A stretch of DNA of 64,000 bases from NCBI RefSeq assembly GCF_017255185.1, contig NZ_JAFKCZ010000001.1, forward strand, positions 372,001 through 436,000, read 5' to 3'. The position numbers were made by a program, and so were the translations under genes. The stretch comes from Parahaliea mediterranea. GTDB lineage: Bacteria > Pseudomonadota > Gammaproteobacteria > Pseudomonadales > Halieaceae. Positions 9,930 to 17,352 of the stretch are shown here, piece by piece (within the stretch, counting starts at the first letter, position 1; every line of letters begins with the position of its first letter). Under the pieces are notes generated by a model, which ran no database searches, was not told the DNA's origin, and was given only the letters and a program-made list of their open reading frames with translations.

Positions 9930-11156
9930 TCAAAGCACGCGGGGTTCGGGCACCGGAACGATAAACCTGCCGCCGCCCTCGAGATAGCGCTGTTGCTGCG
10001 CCAGGATTTCATCCGCAAAATTCCAGGCAAGCATCAGGACATAGTCCGGCGCACTGTGGATCAGCGCTTCGGGGGCTTTTATCGGAATGTGGTGTCCCGG
10101 CATATAGCGTCCCTGCTTGTGGACGTTGCGATCGACAACAAAATCCAGGGTGTCCGTGCCAATCTCCATGTAGTTAATGAGCGTGGCGCCCTTGGCGGCC
10201 GCGCCGTATGCGGCGATGGATTTACCCTCCGCCTTGATGTCGGCCAATAGTGTGTTGACGCTATTTTTTAGCGTGGCGACGCGTTGGGAGAACTTGTGAT
10301 AGTAGTCACTTCTATCCAGGCCCACCGCGTGTTCGGATTCCAGCATGTTGCTTACGTTGTCGCTGACGTTTTCAGACTTCTCGCAGTAATATCGCAGCGA
10401 GCCACCGTGAATGGGCAGCCATTTCACATCATTGAGATACAGGCCGTGTGCTTTGAACAGCGCTTTTGCCGAAGTGACGGAGAAATAGCACAGGTGTTCG
10501 TGATAGATGGTGTCGAATTCGCAGTTGTCTATCAGGTTCTTTACATAGGGCGCTTCGATAACGGCAACGCCGTCGTCCTTGAGTAGCGTGGCAATCCCGC
10601 TAACGAAGCCATTGGTATCCGCGACATGAGCCAGTACATTATTGCCGTGAATGATGTCTGCCCGCTTGCCCTCGTTTGCCAACTGCCTCGCCAGGCTCTC
10701 GCCAAAGAAAGCATGCAGGGTATGAACGCCGGCGTTGTTCGCGGCCTCGACAGGGCCCTTGGCGGGGTCGATCCCCAGTACAGGAACGCCCGCGTCCACA
10801 TAGTTTTTCAGGAGGTAGCCATCGTTGCTGGCCAATTCAACTACAAAGCTTCGCGGCCCCAGTTTCCGACGTTCAATCAGCTCATCGACGTTTGCTTTGC
10901 TGTGCTTGAGAATGTAGGGGGAGAAGGAGGAGTAATAGGGATAGTCATCGGAAAACAGTGTCTCGGGAGCGACGGTTTCAAGAATCTGCACGAGTGCGCA
11001 GTGCCTGCAAAAGGCAACGACAAGGGGAAATCTCGGCTCGTCTTTTTCCAGGTCATCGGCGCTCACCAGACCGTCAGCCAACGGTACCCTGCCGAGGTCA
11101 AGGAACTGATAGAGGCTGTCCGAGTGACATGAGCGGCAGGTGGTATTTGTCGGCAT
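9930..11156 (-). CDS. NDP-hexose C-methyltransferase-like protein (NovU/TylCIII type)
   Basis: 408 residues. The N-terminal zinc-binding domain has CRSCHSD and FCRHCALVQ pairs plus the DLGRVPLADGLV segment typical of Methyltransf_13. A SAM-binding core (VVELASNDGYLL, about residue 100) and a C-terminal Methyltransf_14 domain (AAYGAAAKGATLINY) follow. Characterised relatives add a methyl to carbon 3 of 4-keto-6-deoxy sugars, forming branched sugars. It belongs to a different subfamily from the other two methyltransferases next door. Position directly after the epimerase gene (17 bp gap) supports action on the same nucleotide sugar. Confidence 0.82.
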   Translation of the reverse strand: MPTNTTCRSCHSDSLYQFLDLGRVPLADGLVSADDLEKDEPRFPLVVAFCRHCALVQILETVAPETLFSDDYPYYSSFSPYILKHSKANVDELIERRKLGPRSFVVELASNDGYLLKNYVDAGVPVLGIDPAKGPVEAANNAGVHTLHAFFGESLARQLANEGKRADIIHGNNVLAHVADTNGFVSGIATLLKDDGVAVIEAPYVKNLIDNCEFDTIYHEHLCYFSVTSAKALFKAHGLYLNDVKWLPIHGGSLRYYCEKSENVSDNVSNMLESEHAVGLDRSDYYHKFSQRVATLKNSVNTLLADIKAEGKSIAAYGAAAKGATLINYMEIGTDTLDFVVDRNVHKQGRYMPGHHIPIKAPEALIHSAPDYVLMLAWNFADEILAQQQRYLEGGGRFIVPVPEPRVL

Positions 11157-11173
11157 GTGGATGTACTCCGTTG

Positions 11174-12199
11174 TCAGGCAATCCAGCGCATTTCTTCATT
11201 CAGGATGTTTGAACTGATCAGGTGCTTGACGTGGGCAATGCGCTGAAACCGGGCGCCCTCGAAATCTTCCATTTTCAGGCCCACTTCGACATACTTTTCA
11301 TACAGCTGGCGAATGCCGCGCTCTACTGTCCACTGAGGTTTGAAGCCGTGCAGGGTGCGCGATAGCAGGTTGCAGTCGACTCGATAGCAGCGTTTGTCCG
11401 GCCCGCCGTCGACGGAAAACTCCACCTTGCTGTTGGGTACACAGTCCTCGACCATTTCCGCTATATCGGAAATGCGGTAGTTTTCGCTGGTCTGGCCTAC
11501 ATTGAAGGCCCTTGCGTGTACCATTTCCAGGGGTGCCTCCAGGGTCGCGACGTAGGCGCGGGCGATATCCTCGACATGGACAAGAGGTCGCCAGGGCGTG
11601 CCATCGCTCTTCAGGTAGACGCGGCCCGTGGTGAAAGCCCAGGCCGTCAAGTTGTTCACCACCAGGTCAAAACGAAGCCGAGGGGATACGCCATATGCCG
11701 TCGACGCTCGCAGGAATGTTGGAGAGAATTCATCATCGGCAAGTGGCAACAGTGCTTTTTCTACCGCGACCTTGGATTCCCCATAGGGTGTCACCGGGTT
11801 GAACGCGGCTGATTCGTCGAGGAATGTCTCCCCCGCGGCGCCGTAGTTGCTGCAGGAAGACGCGAAGATAAAGCGAGGGACACCAGCGGCCTTTGCCAGT
11901 TCGGCAAGTCTGATCGAGCCCTTTCGGTTTATGCTGTCGGTGAGCGAGGGTTTGTAGTCACCGAGTGGGTCATTGGATAAACCCGCCAGGTGAATGATCG
12001 CGTCGTAGCCCGTAACATCGTCCAAGGTGATATCGCGTACATCCTTATTCAGGTAGGGCACCTGTGGTACGCAATCAACGAATGTACAGTTTCTGTAGAT
12101 GTCGGAATCCAGACCGTGAACATCGTGCCCGTGTTCAATCAAGAGCTGCGTCAACACGCAACCGATGTATCCCAGGTGACCGGTTACGAGTACATTCAT
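11174..12199 (-). CDS. NAD-dependent epimerase/dehydratase family protein (extended SDR)
   Basis: 341 residues. The Rossmann motif TGHLGYIG lies at the N-terminus, and the SSCSNYG strand precedes the YGESK (YxxxK) catalytic pair. The Asp-Glu pair that marks sugar 4,6-dehydratases is replaced by Cys-Ser, so an epimerase or reductase role is more likely than dehydration. The internal ATG at 12199 is chosen because it has a GGGGAAAG ribosome-binding site and starts exactly at the nucleotide-binding fold; the longer frame adds 56 unrelated residues. It sits between the cytidylyltransferase and methyltransferase genes, pointing to a CDP-sugar substrate. Confidence 0.82.
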   Translation of the reverse strand: MNVLVTGHLGYIGCVLTQLLIEHGHDVHGLDSDIYRNCTFVDCVPQVPYLNKDVRDITLDDVTGYDAIIHLAGLSNDPLGDYKPSLTDSINRKGSIRLAELAKAAGVPRFIFASSCSNYGAAGETFLDESAAFNPVTPYGESKVAVEKALLPLADDEFSPTFLRASTAYGVSPRLRFDLVVNNLTAWAFTTGRVYLKSDGTPWRPLVHVEDIARAYVATLEAPLEMVHARAFNVGQTSENYRISDIAEMVEDCVPNSKVEFSVDGGPDKRCYRVDCNLLSRTLHGFKPQWTVERGIRQLYEKYVEVGLKMEDFEGARFQRIAHVKHLISSNILNEEMRWIA

Positions 12200-12218
12200 T
12201 CTGACTTTCCCCTGTTGT

Positions 12219-12986
12219 CTACCATGATTTCCAGGGCGCGCCATTCTGCCATAGCTCTTCGAGCAGGTGCTTTTCCCGAAGCGTATCCATGCATTGCCAG
12301 AACGATTCGTGACGATAGACCATAAGCTGACCATCCGCCGCGAGGCTCTCCAGGGGCGCATGTTCAAACATCACGTCATCGCCGCTGATGTAGTCCATAA
12401 TGCCCGGTTCCAATACGAAAAACGCGCCGTTGATCCAGCCCTCGTGTAGCTGGGATTTCTCGGTGAAACGCGTGACCTGATCGCCATCGGTTTCGATATT
12501 TCCATATCGGGCGGGGGGGCGAACAGCGGTGACGGTAGCCAGGCGACCGTGTGCCTTGTGGAACCGAATGAGGGCGTCGAGATCGACGTTCGATAGCCCG
12601 TCGCCCCAGGTGAGCAGGAAGGTCTCCTTGCCGAAGTAGTCGCTCAAACGCTTGATGCGGCCGCCGGTGAGCGTCTTGGGGCCGGTGTCGATAAGGTCGA
12701 CGACCCAGTCGGGGCGCTCTCCATTGTGCGTTTTCGATACCTTTCCGTTACCCGTTTCGATACGAAGGTTGCCACCAAGACTGCAGAAATCCGCGAACCA
12801 GCGTTTGATGTAGTCGCCTTTGTAGCCCAGGGCGATGGCGAAATCCCGATGCCCGTATTGGTAGTAGTGCATCATGATATGCCAGAGAATGGGCATTCCG
12901 CCGATTTCCACCATGGGCTTGGGGCGAACCTCGGTCTCTTCGGCAAGTCGTGTGCCGTAGCCTCCGGCGAGTATGCCAACTTTCAT
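12219..12986 (-). CDS. rfbF: Glucose-1-phosphate cytidylyltransferase
   Basis: 255 residues. It has the nucleotidyltransferase signature GGYGTRLAEET with RPKPM near the N-terminus, then WHIMMHYYQYG and LTWGDGLSNVD, characteristic of RfbF/DdhA. It makes CDP-glucose from CTP and glucose-1-phosphate, the entry step to CDP-linked deoxy and branched sugars. The ATG at 12986 is chosen because MKVGILAGGYG is the family N-terminus and AAAGGG precedes it. It is the first gene of the minus operon, about 85 bp downstream of the expected start of the sigma-54 promoter. No CDP-glucose 4,6-dehydratase gene is seen nearby. Confidence 0.92.
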   Translation of the reverse strand: MKVGILAGGYGTRLAEETEVRPKPMVEIGGMPILWHIMMHYYQYGHRDFAIALGYKGDYIKRWFADFCSLGGNLRIETGNGKVSKTHNGERPDWVVDLIDTGPKTLTGGRIKRLSDYFGKETFLLTWGDGLSNVDLDALIRFHKAHGRLATVTAVRPPARYGNIETDGDQVTRFTEKSQLHEGWINGAFFVLEPGIMDYISGDDVMFEHAPLESLAADGQLMVYRHESFWQCMDTLREKHLLEELWQNGAPWKSW

Positions 12987-13080
12987 CTGGGAAACCCTTT
13001 CATTCGCTGTCCGTTCCATGGCCGCAAGTTTCCGGCTCCGTATGGGTGATTGCATCGGCTCGCGCCCCCGACCCTGATTA

Positions 13081-13097
13081 GGCAAGCATCGTGCCAG
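13081..13097 (-). promoter_or_regulatory. Sigma-54 (-24/-12) promoter for the rfbF operon
   Basis: Read on the minus strand the site is CTGGCACGATGCTTGCC. It has TGGCACG, four bases, then TTGC, giving the obligatory GG-N10-GC spacing and near-perfect agreement with the RpoN consensus. Transcription should start near 13070, leaving roughly 85 bases of leader before rfbF. Confidence 0.75.
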
Positions 13098-13434
13098 AAT
13101 TGGGGCGGAACACTGTGAGCGGCACTCACTCGCGTGCAGGGCGGGTGGCAAGCCGCTCGGCCAAAGTGCCGGGGTGGGCTCGGTTCAAGGTGTCGCGTTT
13201 TTTCCGGTGGCGGATTTTCGAACGCCCTTTGTCCGGTTCGGCGACGCAGGCAATGGATTGTGTTTTGTTGTATCGATTGTATTACAGGCCCATGGCGGCC
13301 CGTCGCCGGTTCGTGAAGTGGCCGGCTGTTGCGGTCGGGCGGGCTTTGCGCACCACCATGCGAAGCGCGTTGGGTGGCCTAATCGAGATGCCGGGGCCAT
13401 GCCTTGAACTCGCGGCGGGTATGGGCGGCCTTGC

Positions 13435-13451
13435 TTGGCATATATATTGCG
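13435..13451 (+). promoter_or_regulatory. Sigma-54 (-24/-12) promoter for the sugar transferase/export operon
   Basis: The sequence TTGGCATATATATTGCG has TTGGCA and TTGC elements with GG-N10-GC spacing, differing from consensus mainly at the CG after TGGCA. Transcription would start near 13462. This places any translation start before that point, such as the ATG at 13404, outside the transcript. Confidence 0.65.
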
Positions 13452-13565
13452 TATACCCATGAGGCGAATTGGGCTTTCCCCATTGTCGCTTCTGGATTTC
13501 TGGCGCTGAAGTCTGCCAGGCAGTACGAAGCGGGAAAGCCATTGCCGCTATTCGGGATGCATGGC

Positions 13566-14705
13566 ATGTACAAGGCTGGTCAGAGTATGGTGTCCGAGGC
13601 ACCACCTGCAGATGACAAGAAGACACTGGCGCGATCGCATTGCCGGCGAGCGCGGGCAATGCCGGTGCTGCCCAAGGCCCTGTTCCTGGCGGAGGTCTCT
13701 CGCGAACGGTTCCGTAGCGACCGCTCCGGGTCGCCGGTCTCGCTGCTACTATTGACACTGGGCGAGGAGGGCGACGCGACACACGATGTAATGTCGCAAG
13801 CGCTGCCAGCACTCCGGGGCGCACTGCGTCAAACCGACAGCGTGGGCATTCTCGATGCCAATGTCGTTGGCGTACTGCTCCCGGACACGGATTCTCGCAA
13901 TGTGGATAGGGTTGCTGAAAAGGTTTGCGGAGCGGGGGGATACCCGGTGGCATCCGTCGTCAAAGTCAGTTATCCACACGTCATTCTAGACCGCCTACAG
14001 GCACAGGCGAAGGCTGTTGATGACCGCGAAGGACACTACTTTGTTCGCGGTCCGAAAAGGCGCGCCTGGGAATTACGCACCAAGCGAGGCATCGATATTC
14101 TCGGCGCTGTTGTGGGGCTGGTGTTGTTGTCGCCGCTGATGCTGGCGACCATGCTCGCGGTCAAATACAGCTCTCCCGGAGACGCCATTTTCAGGCAGGT
14201 TCGTGTCGGCAAAAATCTCGTGCCATTTACGTTCTACAAGTTTCGCTCCATGCATTCCGGTTCCGACGACAGCGTCCACCGCAACTATCTGGAAAAACTG
14301 ATTAGCGGTGAGGCGGAGCAGACGGTGAGCGAGGAAGACGGGAAACGACTCTATAAAATGGCTTCTGATCCCCGGGTGACCCGGGTTGGGCGTTTTATCA
14401 GGAAGACCAGCATCGACGAGCTCCCGCAGCTGTTCAATGTGCTGAAGGGTGACATGAGTCTGGTTGGACCAAGGCCGCCCATTCCCTATGAAACGGCGAA
14501 GTATCGCTGCTGGCACTTGCGCAGGATTCTGGAAGTCAAGCCGGGACTTACGGGTTTGTGGCAGGTTGTCGGGCGCAGCGAAACAACCTTCGAGGATATG
14601 GTACGGCTGGACCTGAAATACGCGCGGGATTGGTCGGTAGCAATGGATATCAAGCTGATCATTCGTACCGTGCGGGTTGTACTGGAGTGCAAAGGCGCGG
14701 TTTGA
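13566..14705 (+). CDS. Polyprenyl-phosphate sugar-1-phosphate transferase with extra N-terminal domain
   Basis: About 379 residues. The C-terminal half is a bacterial sugar transferase of the WcaJ/PglC catalytic type: a membrane helix (about 176-198 here), [34 protein letters not shown] and [10 protein letters not shown]. It starts repeat-unit assembly on undecaprenyl phosphate. Instead of the usual multi-helix N-terminus it has a soluble domain (about residues 30-150) resembling a GGDEF fold without the signature, perhaps regulatory. The frame is open from 13404, but that ATG lies upstream of the sigma-54 promoter. ATGs at 13557, 13566 and 13587 are all possible starts, and the choice among them is uncertain. 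Confidence 0.85.
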   Translation: MYKAGQSMVSEAPPADDKKTLARSHCRRARAMPVLPKALFLAEVSRERFRSDRSGSPVSLLLLTLGEEGDATHDVMSQALPALRGALRQTDSVGILDANVVGVLLPDTDSRNVDRVAEKVCGAGGYPVASVVKVSYPHVILDRLQAQAKAVDDREGHYFVRGPKRRAWELRTKRGIDILGAVVGLVLLSPLMLATMLAVKYSSPGDAIFRQVRVGKNLVPFTFYKFRSMHSGSDDSVHRNYLEKLISGEAEQTVSEEDGKRLYKMASDPRVTRVGRFIRKTSIDELPQLFNVLKGDMSLVGPRPPIPYETAKYRCWHLRRILEVKPGLTGLWQVVGRSETTFEDMVRLDLKYARDWSVAMDIKLIIRTVRVVLECKGAV

Positions 14706-14762
14706 ACCGCGAAAATCGCAAGACAGACGGTCCTTGCGAGTCATCGTTTAACGGGAAAGCGC

Positions 14763-15269
14763 ATGATCAAAGAGGATGTGGTGCTTGGCAAGGCGGTGCG
14801 AATACCCCACCCGGAGCTGGTTAACCTCTATGGATGCAAGGTGGGTGACGAAAGCGGAATCGGAACTTTTGTTGAAATACAGAAGGGGGCAACGATCGGC
14901 GCGAAATGCAAGATTTCGAGCCATTCTTTTATCTGTGAGGGCGTCGATATTGGCGATGGCGTATTCGTTGGGCACGGAGTCATGTTCATCAACGATCGCC
15001 GGCCAAGCGCGGTGACCGAGGACGGTGAGCTGCAAACAGAGGCCGACTGGGAGCTTCTAAATACCAGAGTATGTGATCGGGCGTCGATTGGCAGCAATGC
15101 CACGATAATGGGCGGCGTAACCATCGGAAAGTCAGCGTTGATCGGTGCCGGTGCGGTCGTCACGTCGGATGTACCGGATTACGCGGTTGCGGTGGGCGTG
15201 CCTGCGCGCATCGCCGGCGATGTTCGTGAGGCGGCGCTCGCCCGTGTGGATACTCCCCATGCTGGCTAA
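14763..15269 (+). CDS. Left-handed beta-helix acyltransferase (WbpD/WlbB-like)
   Basis: 168 residues made almost entirely of hexapeptide repeats (for example IGTFVEIQKGATIG, VDIGDGVFVG, TIMGGVTIGKSALIGAGAVV). It ends in the VGVPARIAG segment typical of nucleotide-sugar N-acetyltransferases. Such enzymes are trimers that move an acetyl group from acetyl-CoA to an amino-sugar or sugar hydroxyl. Here it probably decorates an exopolysaccharide precursor. It lies 57 bp after the sugar transferase gene and overlaps the start of the next gene by 11 bp. Whether it does N- or O-acylation is not decidable from the sequence. Confidence 0.82.
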   Translation: MIKEDVVLGKAVRIPHPELVNLYGCKVGDESGIGTFVEIQKGATIGAKCKISSHSFICEGVDIGDGVFVGHGVMFINDRRPSAVTEDGELQTEADWELLNTRVCDRASIGSNATIMGGVTIGKSALIGAGAVVTSDVPDYAVAVGVPARIAGDVREAALARVDTPHAG

Positions 15270-16722
15270 CCTCGGTGTGGTGGGTGATGTTGCCAGAATA
15301 CTGAAAAGGCGACGCTGGTATTTTTTGGCAACATTTCTATCGGCGCTATTGCTGTCACTAGCGCTTGCGTTTTTGTTACCGAAGACCTACGTGTCCACGG
15401 GGACGATCGCGGTGGAGAGCCAGCAGATACCCGAGGACTTCGTTCGCTCCACAATAACCACCCTGGCCGGTGAGCGGGTAGGGATGATGGAGGCGAGGGT
15501 AATGACCAGCGCAAGGCTCCAGGACCTTGTTGTGCGACTGGGCTTGTATCGGGAAGATTGGAAGCAATACCCGAAAGCCTCGCTGGCTGACCGGCTCAGG
15601 TCCAATGCCCTTGTGGAGGTAATTCGCGATCCCTTTGCCAGCCGGCTCGGAGCCATCGCATTCACCATTTCATTCGAACATGAAAGTCCTGAAATGGCGC
15701 AGGCCGTGGCGACTGAACTCGTTGAGATGTTTCTCGCCGAGAATGTTTCAACTCGTACCGAGCGGGCAGCCGAAACCACCGATTTTCTCGAAAGAAAGGC
15801 GGAAGCCTTCGGAAACCGGGCCCGAGAAATAGACCGGGAGATCGCGGCGTTTAAACAAAAACACCAGAATACTTTGCCTGAACACCTGGAACTCAAGCTG
15901 AATATGGTAAGCCGCATAGAGTCGGATCTCAGATCACTGAGAATGGAAATCTTTGCCCTGGACCAGGAACGCAGATCACTCCGGTCACAGCGCGCCGCCG
16001 TTGCGGCACTGTCGAGCAGTGAAGGCGAGTCCGTGTTCGCTTCCCCGGCAGCCCAGCTGGATGCCAGGAAAAGCGAGCTGGCGGAGAAATCCCTGCGTTA
16101 CAAGCCGGGTCACTGGGATATCCGCCGCCTCAAAACGGAGATCGCGGCGTTGGAAGCACAGCTGGATGTGTCCGTGTCAGCGCCCGCCGCCGGTGTGAAG
16201 GGAACAACGTCCCTTGCCGCCCAATCCGCGGTGGAAACCCAGATCGGTACGATAACGAAAAAACTGGCGCTCCTTCGAGACCAGGAAAAAATCCTGCACG
16301 ACGATATAGGCCGATTGCAGGAAGAAATCCTGGCTATCCCGGAAGTGGAAATTGAATTGCGACGATTGACGGATCAGTACAACGTTTACATGGAAGAGTA
16401 CAGCGAGATTCGCGCAAAACGCTATGAGGCATCTCTAGCCCAAAGCCTTGAACAGGAAAAAAAGGCGGAGCGTTTTGTGTTGTTGGAGCCACCACAGCTT
16501 CCCTTGGAACCGGTACGCTCAACGGCGAAGATGGTGGCACTGGCTCTGGTTTTTTCCCTCGGCGCGGGTGCGGGCATGGCCTATCTGGCTGAACTGCTGG
16601 ACGACCGTATCTACGGTCGAAAAATGCTGGCATCGTTGACGGGCGAACCCCCCCTGGCCGTGATCCCCTATATTGAGCCACTGCTGCGAGATAGCGGCGG
16701 CGGGTCGAGGAATGTTGGTTGA
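15259..16722 (+). CDS. Polysaccharide chain-length determinant (Wzz/GumC-type PCP)
   Basis: 487 residues. An N-terminal membrane helix (about 18-40) is followed by the Wzz segment (TYVSTGTIAVESQQ), a long periplasmic coiled-coil region (about 190-410, rich in Glu/Arg/Lys heptads) and a second membrane helix near the C-terminus (MVALALVFSLGAGAGMAYLA). It should oligomerise in the inner membrane to control chain length and link polymerisation to export. It lacks a fused kinase domain; the kinase is a separate gene further down. The ATG at 15259 is preferred over the longer frame, whose first 38 residues are Arg-rich and overlap the acyltransferase. Confidence 0.88.
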   Translation: MLANLGVVGDVARILKRRRWYFLATFLSALLLSLALAFLLPKTYVSTGTIAVESQQIPEDFVRSTITTLAGERVGMMEARVMTSARLQDLVVRLGLYREDWKQYPKASLADRLRSNALVEVIRDPFASRLGAIAFTISFEHESPEMAQAVATELVEMFLAENVSTRTERAAETTDFLERKAEAFGNRAREIDREIAAFKQKHQNTLPEHLELKLNMVSRIESDLRSLRMEIFALDQERRSLRSQRAAVAALSSSEGESVFASPAAQLDARKSELAEKSLRYKPGHWDIRRLKTEIAALEAQLDVSVSAPAAGVKGTTSLAAQSAVETQIGTITKKLALLRDQEKILHDDIGRLQEEILAIPEVEIELRRLTDQYNVYMEEYSEIRAKRYEASLAQSLEQEKKAERFVLLEPPQLPLEPVRSTAKMVALALVFSLGAGAGMAYLAELLDDRIYGRKMLASLTGEPPLAVIPYIEPLLRDSGGGSRNVG

Positions 16723-16740
16723 CAGGTGTTGGTTGACAGG
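16713..16740 (+). repeat. Perfect 14-bp tandem duplication at a gene junction
   Basis: TGTTGGTTGACAGG occurs twice in a row. The first copy contains the chain-length gene stop (16720-16722). The first base of the GTG used as the start of the next gene is the last base of copy one, so the duplication creates that start context. Confidence 0.9.
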
Positions 16741-17352
16741 AAAGTGACTCTATGGAATGCACGCATCATGTTACTGTTTAGCGGCCTGTCGGGAGGGGGC
16801 TGGCGCCTCGCGATGGGCGTCCTGATGGTCGGTGCCATGAGCCTTGGCGCATTGGCGAGTCCGGCCACCTATATCATCAATCCCGGGGATATCCTGCGGA
16901 TTGACGTATGGAACGAAGCGGATTTGAGCCGGGAAGTTCTTGTGCGCCCGGATGGCTATATTACGTTTCCAATGGTTGGCGATGTGAAGACGGCGCACAG
17001 TACCCCGGCCCAGGTTGGGCATGCAATTTCGTCGGCCCTGGGCCAATACATGAACGAGACCCCACCGGTAGTCGTGTCTTTGGTGAGTACCAACGGCAAT
17101 AAAATCTATGTTATTGGCAAGGTCAATGAACCGGGGGAGTTTCTGATCACCGGCAACACGGATGTCATGCAGGCCCTGGCCCTGGCGGGCGGTTTGAATG
17201 CCTTTGCCAAGGAAAACAGTATCGTCATTCTGCGTCGCCGGGCCGATGGAACGCAGGTCGCGATTCCCTTCCAATACGAGAAAGTCAAGGAGGGCAAGCA
17301 GCTGGAATCCAATATTATCCTGGACAGCCGAGATGTCATTGTCGTTCCCTGA
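16726..17352 (+). CDS. Short polysaccharide export protein (OPX, Wza-like periplasmic part)
   Basis: 208 residues. An N-terminal hydrophobic segment (GVLMVGAMSLGALAS) looks like a signal peptide without a lipobox cysteine. It is followed by the Poly_export domain (YIINPGDILRIDVWNEADLS) and one SLBB domain (IYVIGKVNEPGEF to about residue 195). The protein is much shorter than Wza (about 380 residues) and lacks the C-terminal amphipathic helix that forms the outer-membrane pore. It probably works as a periplasmic conduit with the beta-barrel encoded next. The start is uncertain: GTG at 16726, GTG at 16744 (AGGAAA before it) or ATG at 16768. Confidence 0.85.
   Translation: MLVDRKVTLWNARIMLLFSGLSGGGWRLAMGVLMVGAMSLGALASPATYIINPGDILRIDVWNEADLSREVLVRPDGYITFPMVGDVKTAHSTPAQVGHAISSALGQYMNETPPVVVSLVSTNGNKIYVIGKVNEPGEFLITGNTDVMQALALAGGLNAFAKENSIVILRRRADGTQVAIPFQYEKVKEGKQLESNIILDSRDVIVVP

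Larger units (their letters stand above)
12987..13565. other. Divergent control region of the exopolysaccharide locus
   Basis: About 580 bp without a convincing gene. It holds two outward-facing sigma-54 promoters, with about 340 bp between them that could carry activator sites. A GTGAG-N5-CTCAC inverted repeat lies at 13115-13129. An AT-rich patch lies around 13255-13285 and could be an IHF-type bending site (inference). Open frames here lack ribosome-binding sites and overlap the promoters. Confidence 0.6.

Noticed and set aside
13147-13164. TTGGCCGAGCGGCTTGCC on the minus strand as a further sigma-54 promoter
   Set aside because: The GG and GC are 11 rather than 10 bases apart, and a perfect site lies 50 bp closer to rfbF.
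13404-13565. Upstream start of the sugar transferase at 13404
   Set aside because: It precedes the sigma-54 promoter at 13435-13451, so it would not be in the transcript, and the added residues show no family similarity.
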